Part shown: positions 56,633 through 64,000 of the stretch, one piece after another | How the letters are laid out: the number at the start of each line of letters is the position of its first letter | Position numbering within the stretch: the first letter of the stretch is position 1 | Assembly (NCBI GenBank): GCA_027449865.1 | Contig: DAIDKV010000058.1 | Span: forward strand, 31,339-95,338 | Origin: Planctomycetales bacterium | Lineage (GTDB): Bacteria > Planctomycetota > Planctomycetia > Isosphaerales > Isosphaeraceae | Length of the DNA: 64,000 bases | Direction: 5' to 3' | Translations under genes and position numbers: made by a program | Notes under the pieces: model-generated | Told to the model about the DNA's origin: nothing | The model's database searches: none | The model's input: only the letters and a program-made list of their open reading frames with translations

Positions 56633-56935
56633 GGGTGAGGCTCCCCGGTCGGTTATCAAGTCGTGTCGGACGACGGGCCATCGCGGGCCATTCTGTCAGA
56701 TACGTCGCTGGCGGAAAAGAGTCCGGCGCCGGGGAGCACCGGGGGCGCGGGGTTTGCACGACCAAACCGATCGGCGCGGCCCGACGATCCCCTGCGATCG
56801 TGCGCCTGTTTTCAAGCGTCAATGGATCGCGGGCCCCGCCTTCGGTAGCCGATGTGACCGGGGCCAATGGGCTCTGCTTCCTCGCCTGCCGAGCCGGAGA
56901 GCGGACCCGAGAAGAGAACACCTGGAGGACCATCC

Positions 56936-57697
56936 ATGAGACTCAATCGAAGTGTGTTCGCCGCCGCGGCCCTCGCTGCCGCGCCGGTGTTTGCCCAGAC
57001 GCCCCCCGTTCAGAACCGGACCGAGATCCCGGCTCCGCGCGAGGGGCAGGTCGTCGAATCCCAGACCGTCGGCACCCCGGCTCCTGCCGCGGGAGAAACG
57101 CGCCCTGTCGCCGGACGGAGCGTGCCAGCGGCCGCGGTTGGGGCGGTCGGCGGTCAGGTGGCGACCCGGTCCGCGATAGGCGGCCAGGTGGCGGCCACCG
57201 GCGTCAATGACGCACTCTTCGCCGCCGCCGCCGCTGACAATGGCCTGGCCGAGCTTACCCTCAGCCAACTCGGCGCGCAGCGAGCCACCGACCCCGAGTT
57301 GAAGCGATTCAGCCAGCAGATGATCGACAATCACACCCGGATGAACAACGAGCTACGCGCGACCTGCGCTCAGAAGGGGATGCGCATTCCAGAGACGGTC
57401 GATGTCCGTGCTCAGTTCTGCGCCCAGAGTCTTGCCGGACTCAGCGGCGAGAAATTCGACATGTGCTACGCCAAGGCACAGCTTGTCGTCCACATGGAGG
57501 CGGTCGCGGCGTTTGAAGCGGAAGCGGAGCGCGGCCTCGACCCGAACCTCAAGGCCCTCGCGGCCCAGGCCCTGCCGAAGATCAAGGCGCACCTTGGGCA
57601 GATCGAGCCGATCGCCGAGCGGTATTGCGAAAAGGAGAGATCTCCATCCGCCGAGCACAGCCGAATCGGCAAGCCCGGCGGTCAGCCGATCCGCTAA
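56936..57697 (+). CDS. Secreted DUF4142 protein
   Basis: A 253-residue protein with TGGAGGA seven bases before the ATG. Signal peptide MRLNRSVFAAAALAAAPVFAQ, then an Ala/Pro/Gly-rich linker (about 20-90). The DUF4142 four-helix domain follows: FAAAAADNGLAELTLSQLGAQRA, LKRFSQQMIDNHTRMNNELR and LVVHMEAVAAFEAEAERG. The fold is ferritin-like but no metal site is clear. The upstream gap (56633-56935) is divergent with the oxidoreductase and shows no other gene. Confidence 0.85.
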   Translation: MRLNRSVFAAAALAAAPVFAQTPPVQNRTEIPAPREGQVVESQTVGTPAPAAGETRPVAGRSVPAAAVGAVGGQVATRSAIGGQVAATGVNDALFAAAAADNGLAELTLSQLGAQRATDPELKRFSQQMIDNHTRMNNELRATCAQKGMRIPETVDVRAQFCAQSLAGLSGEKFDMCYAKAQLVVHMEAVAAFEAEAERGLDPNLKALAAQALPKIKAHLGQIEPIAERYCEKERSPSAEHSRIGKPGGQPIR

Positions 57698-57707
57698 TCG
57701 CCACCGG

Positions 57708-57739
57708 AAAAAGGGCGGCAGGGATGGATACCGCCGCCC
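57708..57739 (-). terminator. Intrinsic terminator of the 72-residue gene
   Basis: Read on the minus strand, GGGCGGC and GCCGCCC (57733-57739 and 57713-57719) form a seven-pair stem that runs directly into TTTTT (57712-57708). It lies 16 bases past the stop of the gene at 57756-57974. On the plus strand no T run follows, so it does not end the DUF4142 transcript. Confidence 0.8.
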
Positions 57740-57755
57740 ACCTCGCTCGGTCCGC

Positions 57756-57974
57756 TCAGTCGGAACCAGGCTGGTTCTCGACCGAGAGCCGAACACCGGG
57801 GCCCGCCTCAGACGTTCCGATCGGGATCATGGCCTCCTCGAGCTCCTCGTCCATGTAGTCAAAGGCCGGCGCAATGCCGCCATCAGCACGACTTCCCCAG
57901 GCATCTCCGGGATCCGTGACGATGCCAGGTCGATGGTCGACCGTCGACGCAAATTCCTGGTCAAGCTTTCGCAT
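57756..57974 (-). CDS. Small acidic protein of unknown function
   Basis: A 72-residue protein starting MRKLDQEFASTVDHRPGIV. The ATG has AAGGAG seven bases upstream and an intrinsic terminator follows, so it appears to be a real single-gene unit. It is acidic and has no signal peptide or membrane segment; the middle reads APAFDYMDEELEEAMIP. I do not recognise a family. It is divergent from the MFS exporter, with a 260-base gap between them that shows no other gene. It could be a peptide precursor, but there is no modification enzyme near it. Confidence 0.65.
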   Translation of the reverse strand: MRKLDQEFASTVDHRPGIVTDPGDAWGSRADGGIAPAFDYMDEELEEAMIPIGTSEAGPGVRLSVENQPGSD

Positions 57975-58234
57975 TCGTTTTCTCCTTGGTGATACGGCGA
58001 CGGGAAATCCAGACATGACCTCGGCCGTTTCGGGAAGGCCGCTCCTGTGGATATGCGGAAAGGATGATGTTGCAAATCCGGGACCGAACGGCGCGCTCGC
58101 ATTCCCGGCGTTGACAACCGGCGGCCACCGGACAATCCTGAAGCCAGGCCGGGCACGAGGCGCCCGGCTGACGCGACGAACCGAGGGTCCCGGGGCGTCC
58201 GACGAGGCAAAACGATGGGGCCGGGACGCGACCG

Positions 58235-59578
58235 ATGAGAACGGGGATCGATGCCGGCCCGGAAAAAGCCCCGCCGCTCGGGGCGTCGATGGTCCGGGCG
58301 CTGGCACACCGTGACTTCCGGCTCTTCTTCGCCGGCCAGTTCATCTCTCTGATTGGCACCTGGATGCAGGGAATTGCCCAGTCCTGGCTGGTCTACCGGC
58401 TGACCGGTTCCTCGGTGATGCTTGGGCTGGTCGGTTTCGCCGGACAGATTCCCGTACTCCTCCTCTCGCCGATGGGTGGCAGCCTCGCCGACGCACGGAG
58501 CCGACACCGGATCGTCATGGCGAGTCAGGCCGCCTCGATGCTCCTGGCCTTTGCCCTCGCCGGGCTGACCCTGTCCGGGACGGTCCAGCTCTGGCACGTC
58601 TTCGCACTGGCGACCCTCCTTGGCGTCGTCAACGCCTTCGACATCCCGGCCCGCCAGTCGTTTCTCGTCCAGCTTGTCGGCCGGGACGACCTGATGAACG
58701 CCATCGCGCTGAACTCGTCGATGTTCAACGGCGCACGAATCCTCGGACCGGCGATCGCCGGGGCCATGGTCGCGGCGATCGGCGAGGGATGGTGCTTCTT
58801 CGCCAATGGAGCCTCGTACCTGGCGGTTCTGGCCGGGCTCGCGATGATGCACCCGAAACCCCTCCCGCCGAAACGTCCCGAGGGCTCCACGCCCATTGGC
58901 CGAATTGTCGAGGGATTCTCCTTCGTGGCACGTACAGGGCCGATCCGGGCCATCCTGCTTTTGCTGGGCCTGCTGAGCCTCACCGGGATGTCGTACTCGG
59001 TCCTGATGCCGATTTTCGCCGACCAGGTACTTGATTCAGGCGCCTGGGGACTGGGAATCCTTACCGGTGCCTCGGGTCTCGGCGCCATGGCCGGCGCACT
59101 GATGCTCGCGACCCGACACGACATCCGCGGCCTTGGGCGATGGATTGCCTGGTCGGCGGGAGCCTTCGGCGCCGGTCTGATCGCGTTCTCGCTCTCCAGG
59201 GAATTCTGGCTCTCGTCGGCATTACTGATCCCGATCGGTTTCGCGGTGATCGTCGAGACGGCCGCCTCGAACACGATGGTCCAGTCGATGGTCCCCGATG
59301 CCCTCCGTGGACGGGTCATGTCGGTCTATTCGATGATGTTCCTGGGGATGGCACCGTTCGGCTCGCTGCTGGCGGGAATCATGGCCGACCGCTTCGGCGC
59401 CCCGACGACGGTCGCGATCGGCGGAGTCATCTGCATCCTTGGCGCGCTCCTGTTCGCCCGTAAGCTTCCCGCCCTGCGCGACTCTTCCCGAGAGCTCCTT
59501 ATCGCGCAGGAAATGGCCGCCGGTGATCCCACCATCGGCGCCACCGAGGCCACCGCATCGACCGGTGACGAGGGTTGA
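58235..59578 (+). CDS. MFS exporter, EntS-like
   Basis: A 447-residue transporter with about 11-12 helices. The opening LAHRDFRLFFAGQFISLIGTWMQGIAQSWLVYRLTGSS is the hallmark of the EntS/DHA3 group, which exports small molecules including siderophores. The loop GGSLADARSRHR between helices 2 and 3 is standard. Substrate unknown. The ATG at 58235 has only a weak ribosome binding site; an ATG at 58289 is possible. Confidence 0.9.
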   Translation: MRTGIDAGPEKAPPLGASMVRALAHRDFRLFFAGQFISLIGTWMQGIAQSWLVYRLTGSSVMLGLVGFAGQIPVLLLSPMGGSLADARSRHRIVMASQAASMLLAFALAGLTLSGTVQLWHVFALATLLGVVNAFDIPARQSFLVQLVGRDDLMNAIALNSSMFNGARILGPAIAGAMVAAIGEGWCFFANGASYLAVLAGLAMMHPKPLPPKRPEGSTPIGRIVEGFSFVARTGPIRAILLLLGLLSLTGMSYSVLMPIFADQVLDSGAWGLGILTGASGLGAMAGALMLATRHDIRGLGRWIAWSAGAFGAGLIAFSLSREFWLSSALLIPIGFAVIVETAASNTMVQSMVPDALRGRVMSVYSMMFLGMAPFGSLLAGIMADRFGAPTTVAIGGVICILGALLFARKLPALRDSSRELLIAQEMAAGDPTIGATEATASTGDEG

Positions 59579-59669
59579 AAGACGGCGCACCGACGCCACC
59601 GGGCCGCTATGATGACAGCGCCCGCGACGTCGAGAACCGTCCCCATTGATCCGACGGAGGCCCGAGCCG

Positions 59670-61058
59670 ATGCGATTCTCCCTGATCTTCACGACCCTCA
59701 CCCTCCTAACCACAACCGCTCAATCGGGCGAGGTCCGCGTCGGCGCGGCGGCGGTCCCGATCACGCCGGCGGCCGGAATTCCGATGGCCGGATACTACTC
59801 CGAGCGAGGCGCCCAGGGCATCCACGACGACCTCTACGCCAAGGCGATCGTGATCGATGCCGGCGGCCGATCGGCGGCGATGGTCGCGCTCGATCTGATC
59901 TCGACGCCCCGAGAGCTGGTCGAACAGGCTCGCAAGGAGATCGAGAAAACGACCCAGATCCTGGGCGCCGACGTCCTCATCAGCGCGACCCACAGCCACA
60001 CCGGCCCGGTGATCGACCGCAAGAGCCCTTTCGGCGGCCAGTCCGACCGGGTCGTCGCTTATCTCGATACCCTGCCCTCGAAAATCGCCGAGGCGGTCCG
60101 GCTCGCCGAGTCGAAGAAGGCGTCTGCGATCGTCCGAGCGGCGGTCGGACGTGAGGATTCGATCGCGTTCAATCGTCGATTCCACATGACCGACGGTTCG
60201 GTCGGCTGGAACCCTGGCAAGCTCAACCCCAGAATCATCAAACCGGCCGGAACGATCGACCCCGAGGTCCCGGTGGTCGACTTCGCCACACCCGACGGCC
60301 ATCCGATCGCGATCGCGGTGAATTACGCCGTCCACCTCGACAACATCGGCGCCCCGGAGATCTCCGCCGACATGCCCGCGACGCTCGCGCGACAACTCGC
60401 CGATTTTCAGGGCCGAGACGTGGTGACGCTCTACTCGACCGGTTGCTGCGGCGACGTGAACCACATCGACGTCCACTGGCGCGAGCCGCAACGCGGCTTC
60501 ACGAACGCCTCGCGCATGGGAACGATCCTCGCTGCCGAGGTTTTGCGCACCTGGCCGCGGCTAAAGCCTGTCCGTGCGGATGCCGTCCGCGCCCGATCAA
60601 CGATGGTGAATCTCCCGCTCGCGACGATCGACGAGGCCGATATCGAGCGCTCGCGAAAGATCCTCAAGCTGATGGAGGACCCGAAGGCTCCCCGCCCAAA
60701 ATTCCTCGATCAGGTCGACGCCTTGAAGGTGCGCGACGTCGTCGCACGCAAGGGACATCCGATCCCGGTTGAAGTGCAGGTGATCGCGGTCGGGAACGAG
60801 CTGGCGTGGGTCTCGCTGCCAGGCGAGATCTTCGTCGAGCTGGGCCTGGCGATCAAGCAGGACTCGCCGTTCCGCCGAACGATCATCGCCGAGCTGGCAA
60901 ATGGTGCAATCGGCTACATCCCCTCGCGACGGGCCTACGCGCAGGGGAATTACGAGGTCATCAGCGCCCGATGCGGCGAGGGCTCGGGCGAGCGGCTGGT
61001 CGACGCCGCCGTCCGGCTTCTGAAGGAACTGCACGCCGAGGCGACCGCCGCTCGTTAG
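59670..61058 (+). CDS. Neutral ceramidase-like alkaline amidase
   Basis: A 462-residue secreted hydrolase. The ATG at 59670 follows GGAGG. After the signal peptide (near AQSGEV) comes the ceramidase start RVGAAAVPITPAAGIPMAGY. The zinc ligands are probably in SATHSHTGP and the histidine of VNYAVHLDN; a second metal block is STGCCGDVNHIDVHW. The C-terminal ceramidase tail of longer members is absent, as in most planctomycete homologues. It may hydrolyse ceramide-like or other amide lipids, or be a structural homologue with a different substrate. Confidence 0.88.
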   Translation: MRFSLIFTTLTLLTTTAQSGEVRVGAAAVPITPAAGIPMAGYYSERGAQGIHDDLYAKAIVIDAGGRSAAMVALDLISTPRELVEQARKEIEKTTQILGADVLISATHSHTGPVIDRKSPFGGQSDRVVAYLDTLPSKIAEAVRLAESKKASAIVRAAVGREDSIAFNRRFHMTDGSVGWNPGKLNPRIIKPAGTIDPEVPVVDFATPDGHPIAIAVNYAVHLDNIGAPEISADMPATLARQLADFQGRDVVTLYSTGCCGDVNHIDVHWREPQRGFTNASRMGTILAAEVLRTWPRLKPVRADAVRARSTMVNLPLATIDEADIERSRKILKLMEDPKAPRPKFLDQVDALKVRDVVARKGHPIPVEVQVIAVGNELAWVSLPGEIFVELGLAIKQDSPFRRTIIAELANGAIGYIPSRRAYAQGNYEVISARCGEGSGERLVDAAVRLLKELHAEATAAR

Positions 61059-61138
61059 AGGTTCTGAGAAAATGGGGACTGGCTCCGAGGTTTCGAGGTG
61101 CCTGTCTTCATCTTTCAGGACCTTTTGACTCGCCCTTC

Positions 61139-61525
61139 TCACGAACCGGGCGTGCCCTCGGCGGCAAGCCTGTCGAGGGCCGCCTGGCGATCGTTGAAGA
61201 TCGGCGCGTAATCGCCGAGGCGGATGATGTCGGCCCCGAAGCGGACGAAATCGTCCATGTTGCAGATCAATACCTGACCGCCGAGCTTCCGGACCTTCAG
61301 CACGAACCCAACCAGCGCCCCGAACCCGGTGCTGGAGAACGTTCTGACGTTGCGGAAGTCGAGGACGAACCGATCGACCGCCTCGGGCTGGACGAGCGAG
61401 GCCAACTCCTGGCCGAGCTCGTGGGCGTGCTCGGGGTCGCCGATCGCGGTGGAGATCAACTCCACGACGACCGCACTGGGTTTCGCGACCCGCTCAGAAC
61501 GGATGTGGACCTTCGAACTCGACAT
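61139..61525 (-). CDS. STAS-domain protein (anti-sigma factor antagonist type)
   Basis: A 128-residue single STAS domain from an ATG with GGAG upstream. The core is VDRFVLDFRNVRTFSSTGFGALVGFVLKVRKLGG; the serines in FSSTG correspond to the phosphorylation site of SpoIIAA-like proteins. It is therefore likely to be switched by a kinase of the SpoIIAB/RsbW group, none of which lies in the window. It converges on the ceramidase-like gene and is divergent from a sigma factor, which may be coincidence. Confidence 0.88.
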   Translation of the reverse strand: MSSSKVHIRSERVAKPSAVVVELISTAIGDPEHAHELGQELASLVQPEAVDRFVLDFRNVRTFSSTGFGALVGFVLKVRKLGGQVLICNMDDFVRFGADIIRLGDYAPIFNDRQAALDRLAAEGTPGS

Positions 61526-61714
61526 GGGGGGCTCTCCGGAGCCGTCTCGGGTGGGTGGATCTTTCGCGACTCGATGATAACCGGGGGCGGATCCGTGGAC
61601 CAGAACCCGCGCCGGAAATCCAGAAATCGACAGCACTTGCAAGAAACCTGAAGGGGTGCCACGCTCGCGGTGCATAGTAAAGGCATTGGGATCAAAAGCG
61701 GCGGGGGGCGGTCG

Positions 61715-63589
61715 ATGCGAATCGAGCCCGGGAAAGACCTGGCGACGCTCTTCAGCGCCGGTGCCATCGGCCGGCTCTCCGACGCCGAACTGCTCGCCAT
61801 CTTCGCTCGCCGAGACGACGGCTCGTCGGAGGCCGCCTTCGAGTCGCTGGTGAACCGGCACGGCCCGATGGTTCTGGGAGTCTGCCGGCGGATACTCGGC
61901 GACTCCCACGCCGCCGACGACGCCTTCCAGGCGGTCTTCCTGGTCCTGGCCCGCCGGGCGCCCTCGGTCCGCGTGGATGACTCGCTCGGCCGATGGCTCT
62001 ACGGGGTGACCGTCCGGGTGGCGCGTCGGGCGAGGGCGGACGTACGATCGGAGCGCACCCGCCTGCGTCCACTTGACGGGATCGATCCCGCCTCGCCGAC
62101 GCCCTCCGACCGCCCCGACGACCTTCGCTCGATGATCGACGAGGAGATCGCGCGGCTCCCGGCTCACTACCGGTCGGCGGTGGTGCTCTGCTACCTCGAA
62201 GGGCTCTCGCAGGAGCAGGCGGCGCGTCGGCTCCGGTGCCCGATCCGGACGGTCGAGAGCCGCCTGCGCAGGGCCCGCGAGCGATTGAAACCGGCGATGG
62301 TGCGCCGCGGGCTGGCGCCATCGGGCGGGGCAATGGCCGCCGCGCTGATCCGCTCTGACCTTCCGCGATCGCTCGCGATCCTCGCTCAAAAGAACATCGC
62401 CGGGACTGTCCCCGTGGCGGTCGCTGCACTCTCGGGCCCAACGTTGAGGAGCCTTGTCATGTACCGAATCTTGCGCCTGGGGATCATTCTGGCGACGATG
62501 GGAGCGACAGGAGCCGGCCTCGCCGCGGGTTGGCAGGCGGCCAGCCCTCCAGTCGCCGAACAGGCAAAACCCGCCGCCCCGAACCGGCCGACCGCCTCCG
62601 AGGCCGCCGACGGCCGGATCGAGCTCCACGTCGTCGCCGACGCCACCGGCCAGCCGATCGAGGGTGCCGAGGTCCAGTGGAGCCTCCGGGTCGATCAGGA
62701 CAAATCCACGAGACCGAAGGGAACGACCGATCGCGACGGCAAGACCTCGCTCGAATGGCCGAAGGGTGCCACCCTCAACTGGCTGGATTTCACCGTGCGC
62801 AAGCCCGGATTCGTCCCCAGCATGGTCCGCTGGGACGACCGGCATCATCCGCCCCGGATCCCGTCATCGAAGGTGCAGAGGCTCGTCGCGGGTCTCCCGA
62901 TCGGCGGTGTGGTGAAGGACCAGGCCGGCGCCCCGATCGCTGGAGCGAAGGTCACCGTGACCGCCCCGCCGGACCAGGCCGAGCCCGGGTACGTCTTCAC
63001 GATCGTCGCGGCGACGACCGATGCCCAGGGCCGCTGGCACTTCGACGACGCGCCCCGCGACCTGCGCAACGTGAGGGCCAGGTTCGAAACGCCCGGATTC
63101 CTCCCGGAGTACCGACAGGTCACGCGCCAGCCCGACGCCGCTACCGTCCTCCGCCGCGGCTTCGCGATCCGGGGCCGCGTGCTCGACGAACGGGGCCGGC
63201 CGGTCGCCGGCGTGATCGTCCGTTTCGGCGACAAGTTCCACCCGGACCCGAAGCCAGCAACCACCGGCGCGAACGGCGAATTTGTCCTGGAGAACTGCCC
63301 GCCCTGCGCCTCGGCGGTGACGGTCCGCGCCCCGGGCTTCGCACCCGACCTGCGTGAGGTCCACCCCGAGGACCAGCCCACGCTGGAGTTCCGCCTCGGC
63401 CCACCCCACACCGTCCGCGGCCGGGTCGTCGACCGGAAGGGGCAACCCGTGCCCGACGCGACCCTGGCCCCAGACTCCTGGCGCAATCACCGGACGCTCG
63501 ACGTCCGGTTCACCACCGATCAGGACGGTCGATTCGAGTGGCGCGATGCCCCCGGCGACGTCGTCCTCTACAGCATTTTCAAGCAATGA
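61715..63589 (+). CDS. ECF sigma factor with membrane helix and regulatory-like repeats
   Basis: A 624-residue fusion. Region 2 (about 40-105) includes DDAFQAVFLVLARRA, a planctomycete ECF hallmark; region 4 includes HYRSAVVLCYLEGLSQEQAARRL and TVESRLRRARERL. One membrane helix (about 250-270, LGIILATMGATGAGLAAGW) leads to an outside part with several carboxypeptidase-regulatory-like beta repeats (GVVKDQAGAPIAGAKVTV, GRVLDERGRPVAGVIV, GRVVDRKGQPVPDATL). The fusion implies a sigma factor tied to an envelope sensor and released by an unknown step. The frame ends abruptly at YSIFKQ, shorter than I would expect for a complete final repeat. Confidence 0.87.
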   Translation: MRIEPGKDLATLFSAGAIGRLSDAELLAIFARRDDGSSEAAFESLVNRHGPMVLGVCRRILGDSHAADDAFQAVFLVLARRAPSVRVDDSLGRWLYGVTVRVARRARADVRSERTRLRPLDGIDPASPTPSDRPDDLRSMIDEEIARLPAHYRSAVVLCYLEGLSQEQAARRLRCPIRTVESRLRRARERLKPAMVRRGLAPSGGAMAAALIRSDLPRSLAILAQKNIAGTVPVAVAALSGPTLRSLVMYRILRLGIILATMGATGAGLAAGWQAASPPVAEQAKPAAPNRPTASEAADGRIELHVVADATGQPIEGAEVQWSLRVDQDKSTRPKGTTDRDGKTSLEWPKGATLNWLDFTVRKPGFVPSMVRWDDRHHPPRIPSSKVQRLVAGLPIGGVVKDQAGAPIAGAKVTVTAPPDQAEPGYVFTIVAATTDAQGRWHFDDAPRDLRNVRARFETPGFLPEYRQVTRQPDAATVLRRGFAIRGRVLDERGRPVAGVIVRFGDKFHPDPKPATTGANGEFVLENCPPCASAVTVRAPGFAPDLREVHPEDQPTLEFRLGPPHTVRGRVVDRKGQPVPDATLAPDSWRNHRTLDVRFTTDQDGRFEWRDAPGDVVLYSIFKQ

Positions 63590-63601
63590 CCCGCAAGAGA
63601 G

Positions 63602-64000
63602 CTAGAAGGAGGGCAGTTCACGATAGCGCCGTTCCAGGTCGGCCAGGAGGATGGGACGCTTCGTCTTGGATCGGGCCTTTCGCATGACCTTGCGGCGCTT
63701 CATCGCCTCACGTTGGCATGGTGGTTCACGGGCTGTGCGATAGGGCAACAGATCCTCTGCCGTAAACCGTTCCGGGTGCGCGACGTGGGCATCCAGCGCG
63801 TGCACCATCGTCGCCCCTTCCTGGACGATCCGGATTCCCGCGTGGCGATGACCGTGGATCCGTCGCTCATGACTCTTGGGTAAGCGGAACCACCGCTCCA
63901 GGTCGAGGTTGTCGCGCAGCCCCTCGAACACGGCCGCGCCGACGAACAGCCCTGCGACGAAGCTGACCATGACCCCAGCCATCTGACGGTGGATCGGATC
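63602..64000 (-). mobile_element. Transposase C-terminal part, cut by the window edge
   Basis: The frame is open to the right edge, so the 5' part lies outside. The visible part has LERWFRLPKSHERRIHGHRHAG and VQEGATMVHALDAHVAHPERFTAEDLLPYRTA, which resembles transposases I recall from planctomycete and related genomes, though I cannot name the IS family. It ends RRPILLADLERRYRELPSF-like, 12 bases from the truncated sigma gene. Whether it is an intact element or a fragment cannot be told. No terminal inverted repeats are visible on this side. Confidence 0.5.

Noticed and set aside
57827..58852. 341-residue minus-strand frame across the start of the MFS gene
   Set aside because: Antisense to a clear transporter and without any domain; only the separate 72-residue frame has start and stop signals.
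61526..62848. Upstream extension of the STAS gene frame across the sigma factor
   Set aside because: The STAS domain starts at 61525 with its own ribosome binding site, and the extension is antisense to a conserved sigma factor.
1..64000. CRISPR array, rRNA or tRNA genes
   Set aside because: I saw no regularly spaced repeats and no recognisable rRNA or tRNA; a covariance search could still reveal a tRNA that reading by eye misses.

Overview
The window looks like a piece of a planctomycete chromosome, most likely from the Isosphaeraceae/Gemmata side of the phylum. Base composition is GC-rich. Gene content is typical of that phylum: an ECF sigma factor beside a WD40-tailed Ser/Thr kinase, a cytochrome-c-like DUF1549/DUF1553 protein and a Tat-exported DUF1501 protein, a sulfatase, a Gfo/Idh/MocA oxidoreductase with a Tat leader, a DUF4058 protein, and a large Ig-repeat surface protein carrying an LEER-type N-terminal motif. 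This placement is inferred from gene families, not from a marker gene.

Layout. Positions 1-16000 hold housekeeping and accessory genes: 5'-truncated NAD kinase, a secreted PDZ-like protein, sigma factor plus kinase, tilS with a duplicated copy of its 3' end on the far side of a DUF4058 gene, a zinc-ribbon methyltransferase, sppA plus a sugar epimerase, and a PhoU-like/Pit phosphate-uptake pair. Positions 16436-32932 form one co-directional cluster: a 2423-residue synthase (two nitronate-monooxygenase-like domains, KS, AT, ACP, KR), a second synthase (KS vestige, AT, DH, degenerate phosphopantetheinyl-transferase-like domain), a free ACP, an alpha/beta hydrolase, an SDR, two paralogous methyltransferases and an ABC permease/ATPase pair. 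It resembles a secondary-lipid or PUFA-type synthase locus; the product is unknown.

Positions 33022-49921 hold a two-domain redoxin, the surface protein, and a DUF1549/DUF1553 gene. A segment follows with two tandem retropepsin-like genes, an S9 peptidase and a retron, then DUF1501, a lactonase-like protein and a sulfatase. The retron is the most striking element. A promoter at 43353-43382 points at position 43389. An approximately 20-nt inverted repeat (43389-43408 with 43545-43565) encloses two msr-like hairpins and a long msd-like hairpin, and a reverse transcriptase with [12 protein letters not shown] and VAGVVVN-type motifs and an N-terminal extension begins at or just inside the a2 repeat. 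No separate effector is evident.

Positions 50057-64000 hold a bS21-like gene, a four-gene ABC efflux operon on the minus strand (adaptor, ATPase, two permeases), an oxidoreductase, a DUF4142 protein, a 72-residue acidic protein with its own intrinsic terminator, an MFS exporter, a ceramidase-like protein, a STAS protein, a membrane-spanning ECF sigma factor fused to carboxypeptidase-regulatory-like repeats, and a transposase tail at the edge. I saw no rRNA, tRNA or CRISPR array.
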